Assembly: GCA_964643355.1 (NCBI GenBank)
Contig: CAZXPW010000017.1
Coordinates: forward strand, 1 to 64,000
Direction of reading: 5' to 3'
DNA: 64,000 bases
Source: FEN-1350 sp964643355
GTDB lineage: Bacteria; Planctomycetota; Phycisphaerae; Sedimentisphaerales; Anaerohalosphaeraceae
Below, one piece after another: positions 50,516 through 58,633 of this stretch. Position 1 is the stretch's first letter. Each line of letters begins with the position of its first letter. The notes under the pieces are model-generated. The model did no database searches and had not been told where the DNA came from. It saw only the letters and a list, made by a program, of their open reading frames with translations. The translations under genes and the position numbers were made by a program.

Positions 50516-52366
50516 TTATCCGACCGATTTGTCATTCGTGTCGCTCGTTCGCTGTCCGCGCCATTTCTTCAAATGGATCTGCAACACCATCAGGTCCGCC
50601 GGCGTGATCCCCCCGATCCGTCCGGCCTGGCCGAGATTGTGCGGACGACGCGAGGAAAGCTTCTCCTTGGCTTCAAATCGCAGATGAGGCACCGTCGAAT
50701 AATCCAATTCTTCCGGCAATCGAATATTTTCCAGGTACCGGAAGTCCTCGATCTGACGGGATTGCCGCCCCAGGTATCCCTCGTAGCGGGCCTCGATGAG
50801 AACCGCCTCGATCGCTTCTTCGGTCCATTTCAGCGAGGTGATATCCGGATGCGACCGCCAATCCCTGGCCATCGGATCATCCGGCCGCTGCAGCCGCTGC
50901 CAGACGCTAAGTCCCGCCGTTCGTGTCGCCTTCATCCAGGTCCGCAGTTGTTCCATGGCCGTCGTTTTGGCCCAGAACCGCTGCCATCGAATATCATCCA
51001 CCAACCCGATCCGCCGCCCAACGGGAGTTAGTCGAACATCCGCATTGTCGGAACGAAGCGACAACCGATACTCCGCCCGCGAGGTGAACATTCGATACGG
51101 CTCGTCAATTTCGCGGGTTAAAAGGTCGTCGATCATTACGCCCAGATACGCCTGATCCCGTCCGAGAACCAGGGGCTCCTGTCCACCGAGTTTTCGAACG
51201 GCATTGATCCCGGCCATCAGCCCCTGCCCCCCCGCCTCTTCGTAACCGCTGGTCCCGTTGATCTGGCCGGCCAGAAACAACCCGCCGACGGCCCGCGTCT
51301 CCAGATTGATCTTCAGTTGCGTCGCAGGACAGTAATCGTATTCGATCGCATACGCATAGTGTACAATTCGCGCGTTCTCCGTGCCCGCCATCAACCGGAT
51401 CATCTCCTCCTGTACATCCTTTGGCACCGAGGTACTGATCCCATTGCAGTAAACCGTCGTGCCGGCGCGATCTTCCGGCTCCAAAAACACCTGGTGTCGT
51501 TCTTTATCGCTGAATCGCATGATCTTGGTCTCAATACTCGGACAGTATCGGGGCCCGACCGATTGAATCTGCCCGGAATACAACGGCGCACGATGGAGAT
51601 TGTCCCGCAGAAGCTCATGAATTCGCGGATTGGTATAAGTAATCCAGCACGGAACCTGCGTCCGGTCGATCCGATCCGTTAAAAACGAAAACGGCGCAGG
51701 GGGTTGGTCGCCATCCTGCCGTTCCAGCCGCGCATAGTCGATCGAGTCACCGGCCAGCCGCGCGGGTGTTCCGGTCTTGAGCCGCCCGACAACCAACCCC
51801 AGCCGTCGCAGACAATCGCTCAGCTCATTACTGGCCGGCTCATCCAGCCGTCCGCCCGGCCATTTGCGATCTCCGCAATGCAGAATCCCCCGGAGAAAAG
51901 TCCCCGTCGTCAGGATCACTGCCCGCGCCGACAATCTCCGCCCATCCGACAACACAACACCCGTGACCGCGCCGCCCTCGACAAGAATCTCGTCGGCCAT
52001 CCCTTCGACAATCGAAAGCCCTTGCGCCGAGTCCAGCCGCGCTCGAATCCAATCCTTGTACTGGTACTTGTCGGCCTGGGCCCGGGGACTCTGCACCGCA
52101 GGTCCCTTGGAGCGATTGAGGATTCGGAATTGAATCCCCGTCGCGTCGATGGCCTCCCCCATCAGCCCGCCCATTGCGTCGATCTCCCGCACGATTTGTC
52201 CTTTGGCCAGTCCGCCGATCGCCGGATTGCAGCTCATCTTGGCAATCGTCTCGCGGCTGATCGTCACCAGAGCCGTTTTCGCCCCCAGACGACTGGCCGC
52301 CCAGGCCGCTTCGGCGCCCGCGTGGCCGCCCCCGACCACGATGCAATCGAACGCGCCCGCCATCAT
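50516..52366 (-). CDS. mnmG: tRNA uridine-34 carboxymethylaminomethylation enzyme MnmG (GidA)
   Basis: FAD-dependent enzyme that, with MnmE, makes the cmnm5U34 modification in tRNA. The 616-residue sequence has the FAD-binding VVGGGHAGAEAA at the N-terminus, SCNPAIGGLAKGQIVREIDA, QSPRAQADKYQY (near residue 100), GRLKTGTPARL, and the C-terminal region that binds MnmE. The frame is open much further upstream, but the ATG at 52366 overlaps the acpS stop (ATGA) and begins MMAGAFDCIVVGGG, as expected. MnmE itself is not in the window. Confidence 0.95.
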   Translation of the reverse strand: MMAGAFDCIVVGGGHAGAEAAWAASRLGAKTALVTISRETIAKMSCNPAIGGLAKGQIVREIDAMGGLMGEAIDATGIQFRILNRSKGPAVQSPRAQADKYQYKDWIRARLDSAQGLSIVEGMADEILVEGGAVTGVVLSDGRRLSARAVILTTGTFLRGILHCGDRKWPGGRLDEPASNELSDCLRRLGLVVGRLKTGTPARLAGDSIDYARLERQDGDQPPAPFSFLTDRIDRTQVPCWITYTNPRIHELLRDNLHRAPLYSGQIQSVGPRYCPSIETKIMRFSDKERHQVFLEPEDRAGTTVYCNGISTSVPKDVQEEMIRLMAGTENARIVHYAYAIEYDYCPATQLKINLETRAVGGLFLAGQINGTSGYEEAGGQGLMAGINAVRKLGGQEPLVLGRDQAYLGVMIDDLLTREIDEPYRMFTSRAEYRLSLRSDNADVRLTPVGRRIGLVDDIRWQRFWAKTTAMEQLRTWMKATRTAGLSVWQRLQRPDDPMARDWRSHPDITSLKWTEEAIEAVLIEARYEGYLGRQSRQIEDFRYLENIRLPEELDYSTVPHLRFEAKEKLSSRRPHNLGQAGRIGGITPADLMVLQIHLKKWRGQRTSDTNDKSVG

Positions 52367-52755
52367 GATCCGGCCCGCAACGCCACCGCCGAGGCAATCG
52401 CAAAGTTCGCCGTGTGCGTAATGCTCAGCGCGATCGGCCCGATCCCCAATCGATCGGCCACGCGCTTGATCTCGCCGGAAATCTCCAGCCGCGGTTCGCC
52501 CATCGGTCCGTTGATCACCTCGATGTCCGTCCACGCCACACCGTTCCGCCAGCCGGTTCCCACCAGCTTCATCACCGCCTCTTTGGCGGCAAATCGTCCG
52601 GCCAGTTTTTCAACCCGGTTCTTGACGCGCTCGGCTTCGGATTGTTCGCGAGCCGTGAATACCCGGTCGAGAAACCGTCGCCCATGATCCCGGATCATCG
52701 ACTCGATCCGAGCAAAATCAACCAGATCAATCCCATGCGCCAGGGGAAGATTCAT
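52363..52755 (-). CDS. acpS: Holo-[acyl-carrier-protein] synthase
   Basis: Transfers 4'-phosphopantetheine from CoA to acyl carrier protein. The 130-residue protein has HGIDLVDFARIE with the Mg-binding Asp at about residue 10 and GRFAAKEAVMKLVGTG with the Glu ligand near 58. The ATG at 52755 gives MNLPLAHGIDLV; an in-frame ATG nine nt upstream (52764) is also possible. Its stop overlaps the mnmG start by 4 nt. It lies between the parvulin lipoprotein gene and mnmG on the minus strand. Confidence 0.9.
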   Translation of the reverse strand: MNLPLAHGIDLVDFARIESMIRDHGRRFLDRVFTAREQSEAERVKNRVEKLAGRFAAKEAVMKLVGTGWRNGVAWTDIEVINGPMGEPRLEISGEIKRVADRLGIGPIALSITHTANFAIASAVALRAGS

Positions 52756-52795
52756 TCGCGGCATCCAATATAAAAATGTTGTGGATAGATAATAA

Positions 52796-53962
52796 TTATT
52801 TCCCCTCCACGACACGATATCGCCGATAGGCCTCGGCCGTACAGTGATCCACAAACTGATCAAGGTCTTTGATATCCGCCTGAGCGATAATCTTGTCGAG
52901 CATTTTGTCGTACCGCTGTTTTTTCTTGAGTAGTTTGACCTCCGCCTCAAGCTGAGTCTGCACTTCGGCAAAGGATTTTTCCCCTGCAAGCTTCTTGTTC
53001 TCCAGTCGCAATAGAAATACATGCCCCTCGGCCGCAATCGGCCCGGCCACCTGACCGGGGTCAAGCTTCATTGCTTCGGCTTCCAAAATATCAAAGGGCT
53101 TGGCCAATACGCCTTTTCCCGTTTCGATCGGCCGCCACAACCCTCCCACCGTCGCGCGAATATCATTCGAATAAGTCTTGGCCAGTTCGGCGAAATCCTC
53201 GCCGTGATCGATCCGTTCCCGCAGTTCCTTGGCGATCTGCAAAGCCGCTTCCGGGCGACTGAGGCCGGCGTATCCGACCTGTTCATCGGTCAATCGGTCG
53301 GGGATGATGTCGATTACGCGAAACTCGACGGACCCTTCAACTTTGAATCGCTTGTCCTTGATGGATTGGTAGTATTCCACCAGTTCACTGTGCATGATGG
53401 GCTTGTCATTCTTCAACTCCGCGGCGACATACGACTGGACCAGCAGGGCCTTGCGCTGAAAATCACGATACGCCTTCCAATCCATCCCCATGGCCGACAG
53501 AGACGCCTGCGCCTGCGCATAATTGTTTCCGTATTCCGAAACAAAACGGTTGACCTCCATTTCCACCGCTTTATCCAGGGCCTCTTCAACCTGCTCCGAC
53601 GCCTTGCTGCGGGCTTGCTGATAGAGCAGAATATCGATCACCTTCTCGCGAACGGTATCCTGAACCAGCGGCCTGGCCCGAACCTGGAAAATGTCGGCCG
53701 AAACGCTCTGGGCCGGTCGTTCCAGCGCCGTCTTGAGCGAATTGACGACTTCTTCTACCGTGATCGTTTCCGCATTGACATTCAACACCATCCCACCCGA
53801 CGCTTCGGGAAGGTTGTACCGAGTCGCCAGAGGGAACCGCGCCATCTCGTCTTCCGAAAATTTCCCCTTCTTGTCGGCACCGCACCCGAAAATCCCAACC
53901 ATAATGATCGGGATTACAACCCAAACCCGCCATCGCGTCTTTCGTTTGCTCATTCCATTCAT
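52796..53962 (-). CDS. Lipoprotein peptidyl-prolyl isomerase (parvulin, SurA/PrsA-like)
   Basis: A 388-residue envelope chaperone-like protein. The N-terminus has a signal with GIFGC as lipobox (Cys about 27). After a helical chaperone-like region (about 60-205) comes a parvulin domain (about 215-345) with the pattern DFAELAKTYSNDIRATVGGL and GQVAGPIAAEGHVFLLRL, followed by a helical tail. It probably helps fold exported proteins at the membrane. AGAGGAA precedes ATG 53962; a second ATG three codons later is possible. It heads the minus-strand group with acpS and mnmG. Confidence 0.85.
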   Translation of the reverse strand: MNGMSKRKTRWRVWVVIPIIMVGIFGCGADKKGKFSEDEMARFPLATRYNLPEASGGMVLNVNAETITVEEVVNSLKTALERPAQSVSADIFQVRARPLVQDTVREKVIDILLYQQARSKASEQVEEALDKAVEMEVNRFVSEYGNNYAQAQASLSAMGMDWKAYRDFQRKALLVQSYVAAELKNDKPIMHSELVEYYQSIKDKRFKVEGSVEFRVIDIIPDRLTDEQVGYAGLSRPEAALQIAKELRERIDHGEDFAELAKTYSNDIRATVGGLWRPIETGKGVLAKPFDILEAEAMKLDPGQVAGPIAAEGHVFLLRLENKKLAGEKSFAEVQTQLEAEVKLLKKKQRYDKMLDKIIAQADIKDLDQFVDHCTAEAYRRYRVVEGK

Positions 53963-53994
53963 GCCGTTTCCTCTTGCTCTGGATTTGAATCGCT

Positions 53995-54022
53995 ATTATA
54001 TCCGCCTGTCCTCTGGAAGCCA
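53995..54022 (-). promoter_or_regulatory. Promoter of the parvulin-acpS-mnmG group
   Basis: On the minus strand a perfect TATAAT (54000-53995) with a weak TGGCTT (54022-54017) 16 nt upstream. Start near 53988 leaves a leader of about 26 nt. Confidence 0.45.
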
Positions 54023-54199
54023 TCTCTTTCGTATCCCAATGAGATTGGATCGGCACAACCCCTAAACCCGGTTCAATGATTATCGGACGACCCGTCCCAA
54101 TACCAATTTAATGGGAAATATCCACTTACCCATTTCTTCTTCTGTAACTCCTTATCCAGTCTATGGATGAGGAATTCATTCTAGTCAGAATCAAAACGA

Positions 54200-54228
54200 T
54201 TGACCAAGGAGGAATGGAAAAGTATGAT
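54200..54228 (+). promoter_or_regulatory. Promoter P1 upstream of the MerR gene
   Basis: TTGACC (54200-54205), 17-nt spacer, TATGAT (54223-54228). About 200 nt before the MerR start codon. Confidence 0.6.
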
Positions 54229-54277
54229 AAGACGCGAGAATTACGAAAAGATTTTTTTAAATTTTCAAAAAAATCCT

Positions 54278-54306
54278 TTGACTGAATTGCCATTATGTTT
54301 TACATT
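54278..54306 (+). promoter_or_regulatory. Promoter P2 upstream of the MerR gene
   Basis: TTGACT (54278-54283), 17-nt spacer, TACATT (54301-54306). The -10 lies inside the palindrome 54297-54322. A poly-T/poly-A hairpin just upstream could act as an UP element. Confidence 0.6.
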
Positions 54307-54322
54307 TTGCAAAATGTAAAAC
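54297..54322. promoter_or_regulatory. Perfect 26-bp palindrome, probable operator
   Basis: GTTTTACATTTTG and its exact inverted copy CAAAATGTAAAAC, centred between 54309 and 54310, overlapping the P2 -10. A dimeric regulator bound here would block or change P2. The neighbouring MerR protein is the obvious candidate. Confidence 0.7.
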
Positions 54323-54430
54323 TCATTCCGACGGTCATGGGACTGTCGGATGGTTTTGCAGATCTGTGGATGACGAGGATCGTATCGGTCCCCTCTCTTC
54401 CGGTATGAGGAGATCGATCTTCACTGAGGC

Positions 54431-54736
54431 ATGGCTTTGACAACGATGAAAAAGGAAGCAGGGCTTAAAACGCCGACCAAACTGTACCGCATCGGCGAGG
54501 TCGTTCGGTGTACAACCTTTACAAGACAAACCATCCACAATTACACCACAATGGGTCTGCTTCCCGAATCCCAATGGTCGGAAGGCGGACATCGTCTTTA
54601 TGACGATACCGTCTTCGATCGCCTGGCGCGAATTATCGAACTTCGAAAAACCAAAACCCTGGCCCAAATCCGCCGGATTTTTGAACAGGAATCCGAGTCG
54701 CCCTTTGGGTCCGGCTCGACTCCGTTCCCCAGTTAA
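54431..54736 (+). CDS. MerR-family transcriptional regulator (short, no effector domain)
   Basis: A 101-residue protein. The winged-helix DNA-binding domain of MerR type begins at residue 18 (KLYRIGEVVRCTTFTRQTI) and includes the wing GGHRLYDDT and the helix FDRLARIIELRKTKTLAQIR. After the helix there is only a short tail with no cysteine or metal-binding residues and no long dimerisation coil, so no obvious ligand domain. The start may be ATG 54431 or ATG 54446; neither has a strong ribosome site. It heads a cluster with FlgB-like, FlhG and FliA genes, suggesting a flagellar or motility regulator. Confidence 0.82.
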   Translation: MALTTMKKEAGLKTPTKLYRIGEVVRCTTFTRQTIHNYTTMGLLPESQWSEGGHRLYDDTVFDRLARIIELRKTKTLAQIRRIFEQESESPFGSGSTPFPS

Positions 54737-54752
54737 CCCGTAAGGATGCCCT

Positions 54753-55148
54753 ATGAATACCGCGGTTGCGATAGACAATATCACGGAAATCCTCAATAAG
54801 ATCCTGGAATTCACCGATCGCCGCAAACAGGTTCTGACCCGGAACATCCTCGAGATGAATGCCCCCGGTTTTGTCCCGATGGACCTGGATGACGACGGCT
54901 TTGCCCGCGTGATGACGGTGGCCTTGTCCGAACATGTCGCTAACCGTCGCCTGATGCTGTGCGACTGCGACACCATCAGGTTTGGGGCCGAAGGCGAATT
55001 TGAGTCCGTGCCCGTCGAAGATTCCCGGGCCGTTGAAATACTCAAGGACAATCCGAAAGACTATCTGGACTATCAAGTCCACAAATTGTCCGAAAATTGG
55101 TTGAATCGCAAAGTGACTGTGGCGTTGTTGAGGCAAAAGCAGTCCTGA
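54753..55148 (+). CDS. Putative FlgB-like flagellar rod protein
   Basis: A 131-residue protein with no signal peptide. The segment RRKQVLTRNILEMNAPGF (about residues 23-40) resembles the FlgB/FlgC N-terminal motif in which Asn-Ile...Thr-Pro-Gly-Tyr follows a helix. The C-terminal YQVHKLSENWLNRKVTVALL is helix-forming, like the end of FlgB (about 100-130). The middle has cysteines (LCDCD) not usual for FlgB. TAAGGA stands 8 nt before the ATG. Its place between MerR and FlhG-FliA supports a flagellar role, but the identification is tentative; it may be a lineage-specific protein. Confidence 0.45.
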   Translation: MNTAVAIDNITEILNKILEFTDRRKQVLTRNILEMNAPGFVPMDLDDDGFARVMTVALSEHVANRRLMLCDCDTIRFGAEGEFESVPVEDSRAVEILKDNPKDYLDYQVHKLSENWLNRKVTVALLRQKQS

Positions 55149-55239
55149 AGCCGGTTTCTGGGAACCGCCGGCCTCGGGGCTTGATGCCGAATCTTTCGGA
55201 TCTGCGGGGTCGTTGTTTTCCAGGTTTGGAGAAGCGTTC

Positions 55240-56088
55240 ATGAGCGAATTTCACCCGGATTATTTGCACCAGATGATGGCCGGCCGCGACAGCCGAGCGC
55301 AGGTTCTGGCCGTCACCAGCGGCAAAGGCGGCGTTGGAAAAACCAACATCGCCGCCAACTTGTCGATCTGTCTGGCGTCGTCCAATCGAAGGGTGATTCT
55401 GCTGGATGCCGATCTTGGACTGGGAAATCTCGATGTCGTCATGAACATCAACGGTCGCTACAATCTGTCGCATGTCGTCTCCGGCCGAAAGACCCTCGAA
55501 GAAGTCACCCAGGTCGGCCCCGCCGGCGTCGAAGTCATCTGCGGCGGCTCCGGAATTGAAGAACTGGCCAACCTCGGTCAGTTTCAGCGAACCCGACTGA
55601 TGGAAGAACTTCACGCCCTGCAGAACGCCGCCGATGTCATTGTGATCGACACCGGCGCCGGCATCCACAACTCCGTCATCGCGTTCTGCCAGGCCGCCGA
55701 TCATGTTCTGGTCGTCACGACTCCCGAGCCCCCGGCCATGACCGACGCGTACGCCATGATCAAGGTTCTTGTCGGCCGTCGCTTCGCCGGCCGAATCAGT
55801 CTCATTGTCAATATGGCCGCCTCTGTCGCCGAAGGCAAAAAGGTCTATCGCCAGATCGCCGAGGTCGCCAAACGATTTCTCGATACGCCGGTGTATGAGG
55901 CCGGCATCCTGTGTAAAAATGATCATTTGACCGCCGCTGTCCGGGCCCGTGAACCTGTGGTGTTGGCCTACCCGCGGTCAAAGATAACCGCAATGTTGGT
56001 GGCCATGACCGCCAGACTGGCTCGCGGCGCGGCCGCCGGACAAAGCACGGAAAGCTTTTTTCAGAAAGTGGTCAACTGGTTTTTTTAA
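55240..56088 (+). CDS. MinD/ParA-family ATPase, FlhG-like flagellar number regulator
   Basis: Deviant-Walker ATPase of the MinD group. From ATG 55240 it has the loop TSGKGGVGKTNIAANL near residue 22, LLDADLGLGNLDVVM near 50, VIVIDTGAGIHNSVI near 130, and VVTTPEPPAMTDAYAMIK near 155. These match FlhG/FleN, which sets flagellar number with FlhF and sigma regulators. The C-terminal membrane-targeting helix typical of MinD is replaced by a short TESFFQKVVNWFF helix. GGAG lies about 9 nt before the start; an upstream frame from 55213 lacks a good start. FlhF and flagellar structural genes are not in the window. Confidence 0.85.
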   Translation: MSEFHPDYLHQMMAGRDSRAQVLAVTSGKGGVGKTNIAANLSICLASSNRRVILLDADLGLGNLDVVMNINGRYNLSHVVSGRKTLEEVTQVGPAGVEVICGGSGIEELANLGQFQRTRLMEELHALQNAADVIVIDTGAGIHNSVIAFCQAADHVLVVTTPEPPAMTDAYAMIKVLVGRRFAGRISLIVNMAASVAEGKKVYRQIAEVAKRFLDTPVYEAGILCKNDHLTAAVRAREPVVLAYPRSKITAMLVAMTARLARGAAAGQSTESFFQKVVNWFF

Positions 56089-56231
56089 TCCTCCGACCGG
56101 TTTTGCCGATACATCTATGCTTGTCGGTATGATCGGGGATTGACGCTCTTTCTGATGCGTCCGATTCTTGACTTTTATCGGACGCCGCCGTTGACCCTTC
56201 TGTGCGGTGAAAACATGGAGGTTAAAAAATT

Positions 56232-57014
56232 ATGATGAAATCAGCCCGAGCGGTCAACATTGAGCTGGCTTGGAAGAATTTCTTCGCCCGACGGGATGAA
56301 AAATCCCGAAACCCCCTTCTCGAACATTATCTTCCGCTGGTCAAATACACCGCCGAACGAATCTATGTCAAGCTTCCCGACAAAGTCGAACTCGATGATC
56401 TCGTCAGCGCCGGAATTTTCGGCCTGATGGACGCCATCGACGCTTTCGATCCGGAACGAGGGGTCAAGTTTGAAACCTACTGTACGCCAAGGATTCGCGG
56501 AGCGATCCTGGACGAACTTCGCAGCATGGACTGGGTTCCGCGCCTGGTTCGCGCCCGGGCGCATCAACTGGCCCGCGCAATGCAAACCCTTGAGGCCCAT
56601 CTCGGCCGAATCCCCACCGATCTTGAAATCGCCGCCGAGTTGGACCTGAACATGGAGGATTTCCGCCGCCTCCAGCGCGACGCCAACGCCATCGGCCTGG
56701 TCTCCCTCAGCAACAAGTTCAACGAGAACGACGGAGACAAGGACATTCGAGAAATCGATGTCATCGAGGACCAGCGTAGCCAGAATCCGCTCGTCGAGGC
56801 CCAAAAACGAGATCTGAAGGGTCTGTTAACAAAAGGCCTCAGCCGTGCCGAGCGTCTTATTATTGTGCTGTATTACTACGAAGAAATGACCATGAAGGAA
56901 ATCGGCGCCACGCTGGATCTGTCCGAATCGCGCGTATCCCAGATGCATTCTTCCATCATCGCCCGACTGAAAGCCCAGATGAACTCCCGCAAAAAAGAAT
57001 TCGCGATTACCTAA
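56232..57014 (+). CDS. fliA: Flagellar sigma factor FliA (sigma-28 type)
   Basis: Alternative sigma factor for late flagellar and motility genes. The 260-residue protein has region 2 (LVSAGIFGLMDAIDAFDPE and FETYCTPRIRGAILDELRSM), region 3 (PTDLEIAAELDLNMEDFRRL) and region 4 (LIIVLYYYEEMTMKEIGATL with RVSQMHSSI). The start ATG at 56232 has GGAGG upstream, and the next codon is also ATG. It lies 143 nt after flhG. A strong bidirectional terminator follows 35 nt downstream. Confidence 0.94.
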   Translation: MMKSARAVNIELAWKNFFARRDEKSRNPLLEHYLPLVKYTAERIYVKLPDKVELDDLVSAGIFGLMDAIDAFDPERGVKFETYCTPRIRGAILDELRSMDWVPRLVRARAHQLARAMQTLEAHLGRIPTDLEIAAELDLNMEDFRRLQRDANAIGLVSLSNKFNENDGDKDIREIDVIEDQRSQNPLVEAQKRDLKGLLTKGLSRAERLIIVLYYYEEMTMKEIGATLDLSESRVSQMHSSIIARLKAQMNSRKKEFAIT

Positions 57015-57042
57015 TATTGAACGCGCAATCCTCCTCGAAATA

Positions 57043-57080
57043 AAAAAACGGGAGACCTGGAAATCCAAGTCTCCCATTTT
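57043..57080. terminator. Bidirectional intrinsic terminator
   Basis: Stem GGGAGAC/GTCTCCC (57050-57056 with 57069-57075) extended by TGG/CCA around a small loop. A-tract on the left and T-tract on the right, so it can stop fliA transcripts on plus and leftward murA transcripts on minus; the longer T-run (on minus) is the stronger one. Confidence 0.85.
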
Positions 57081-57349
57081 CGTTGCCGGTCGCATGCTCC
57101 CTGCTTGCGCCCACCCGGAAGCCGGCCTTTGCCCGGATGTTTGAATCCGAGCCATTTCCTCGGCAGCTACATGACTCTGGCTTTCTCCCCGCCAAAACCA
57201 GTTATTCCTGCAACAGATATAAGATCGGCAAGAACCGAACCCGCCATAAGGAAATTCCTCGCCCTCTTCGGTAGTTTCCCCATCAAATTTACGGGGGAAA
57301 TACGACGCATCAATCCTCATTGCTCGTTATCGGACTCGTATGGCGGGAA
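57081..57349. other. 3' region between fliA and murA
   Basis: About 270 nt without a reliable gene; the open frames here have no ribosome sites. GC-rich inverted words such as CCGAG...CTCGG and CCGG...CCGG lie at 57085-57160 and may form structure in the leftward murA transcript, which would read through this region to the terminator. I cannot match it to a known RNA family. Confidence 0.4.
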
Positions 57350-58618
57350 TTACACATTTCGCCGGACAATTTTGGCTCCGGCAGCATTGAGCTTTTGTTC
57401 GATCTTTTCATAACCCCGATCGATATGATACACACGATTAACGATCGTTTTGCCCTGCGCCGCCAGTCCAGCCAGTACCAGGGCAGCGGAAGCCCGCAGG
57501 TCCGACGCCATGACCGGAGCCGCGATCAACTTTTTCACTCCGGCCACGATCGCCGTAGCGCCTTCCTTGCGTATATTGGCCCCCATGCGAGTCAACTCCG
57601 CCACATGCATAAACCGATCCGGATAAATCTTCTCGGTAATAATGCTGTTGCCTTCCGCCAGCGCCATCATCGCCATAAATTGCGCCTGAAGGTCCGTTGG
57701 GAATCCCGGAAACGGCTGCGTCGTCACATCGGCCGGTCGAAGCTTGCCTCGCCGCGATACGATGCACCCGTCCCGGGTCGCCTCTACCGTCACGCCCACC
57801 GATTCGAGACGGTCGGTGACCGCTCCCATCATCTCGAGTTGACAATTGCGAAGGCGAACCTTCCCCCCCGTGATTCCGGCGGCCACCATAAAGGTTCCCG
57901 CCTCGATTCGGTCGCCGATCACCCGGTATGTCACCGGATGAAGATGCCGGACGCCTTCGATGGTCAGACGCGGTGATCCGATGCCCCGGATCCGGGCACC
58001 CATCGCGTTGAGAAAATTCGCCAGATCGACCACCTCCGGCTCGCACGCCGCCATTTCGATCACCGTCGTGCCTTTGGCCAGGGTCGCCGCCATCATGACA
58101 TTGTCGGTCCCTAATACCGTAGATCCAAACGGCCCCCCCAGAAAGATCCGTTTCCCCCGCAGCCCCCCTCGCGGCGCCCGCGCGACAATGTAGCCGTTCT
58201 CCAGCGTGATTTTGGCGCCCAATTCCTTCAACCCCCGCAAATGAATATCCACCGGCCGGTCGCCGATCGCGCATCCGCCCGGCATCGATACCTTGACCAC
58301 CCCGCACCGCGCCAAGACCGGTCCCAGAATACAGATGCTCGCCCGCATCTTCCGTACGATATCGTAATGTCCGACCGGATTGTCGATCGTCGTCGTATCG
58401 ACCACATAATCCCCGCCCCGTCGCTCGGCCCTGGCGCCAAGACTGATCAGCAGATCCTTGAGTACCGTAATATCCGCCAGGTTCGGCACGCCCTGAATCA
58501 CCGATTCTCCCGCCCCCAGAATCGCCCCCGCCATGATCGGCAACGCCGCGTTTTTGGATCCGCTGATGGAAAGGGTCCCCTGAAGTCGGACCGGACCCTG
58601 AATTTCAAATATATCCAT
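57350..58618 (-). CDS. murA: UDP-N-acetylglucosamine 1-carboxyvinyltransferase
   Basis: First committed step of peptidoglycan synthesis; adds enolpyruvyl to UDP-GlcNAc. The 422-residue protein has the N-terminal SGSKNAALPIMA with Lys22-Asn23, SMPGGCAIGDRPVD with the PEP-reactive Cys116, and the repeated inside-out beta-alpha-beta domains (GSTVLGTDNVMMAATLAKG; LTRMGANI). Cys rather than Asp predicts fosfomycin sensitivity. It lies 15 nt after the parvulin gene 58634-59512 in the direction of transcription, so the two are likely co-transcribed. Its presence with UppS and the CDP-alcohol enzyme indicates a normal cell-wall supply. Confidence 0.96.
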   Translation of the reverse strand: MDIFEIQGPVRLQGTLSISGSKNAALPIMAGAILGAGESVIQGVPNLADITVLKDLLISLGARAERRGGDYVVDTTTIDNPVGHYDIVRKMRASICILGPVLARCGVVKVSMPGGCAIGDRPVDIHLRGLKELGAKITLENGYIVARAPRGGLRGKRIFLGGPFGSTVLGTDNVMMAATLAKGTTVIEMAACEPEVVDLANFLNAMGARIRGIGSPRLTIEGVRHLHPVTYRVIGDRIEAGTFMVAAGITGGKVRLRNCQLEMMGAVTDRLESVGVTVEATRDGCIVSRRGKLRPADVTTQPFPGFPTDLQAQFMAMMALAEGNSIITEKIYPDRFMHVAELTRMGANIRKEGATAIVAGVKKLIAAPVMASDLRASAALVLAGLAAQGKTIVNRVYHIDRGYEKIEQKLNAAGAKIVRRNV

Positions 58619-58633
58619 ATCTCGTATCTCCGG

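Larger units (their letters stand above)
53963..54430. other. AT-rich divergent regulatory region before the MerR gene
   Basis: 468 nt with no solid gene. It carries a minus-strand promoter for the parvulin gene, two tandem plus-strand promoters, an A/T hairpin GATTTTTTT/AAAAAAATC (54250-54275) and a perfect 26-bp palindrome. Composition is much AT-richer than its surroundings. Two tiny frames (54214 and 54224) lie between the promoters and are not well supported. Confidence 0.7.

Noticed and set aside
54214..54319. Two small ORFs with an AAGGAGG nearby in the MerR upstream region
   Set aside because: The AAGGAGG lies within the P1 spacer, spacing to either ATG is poor, and the frames run over P2 and the palindrome.
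56140..56168. Promoter TTGACG-N17-GATTCT before fliA
   Set aside because: The -10 matches only three of six consensus bases, too weak to list.
57120..57170. c-di-GMP (GEMM-I) riboswitch on the minus strand
   Set aside because: GGGCAAAGG and GGGCGCAAGC look similar to parts of the consensus, but the GAAA tetraloop, the GACGCAAAGCC core and a downstream gene in the right position are missing.
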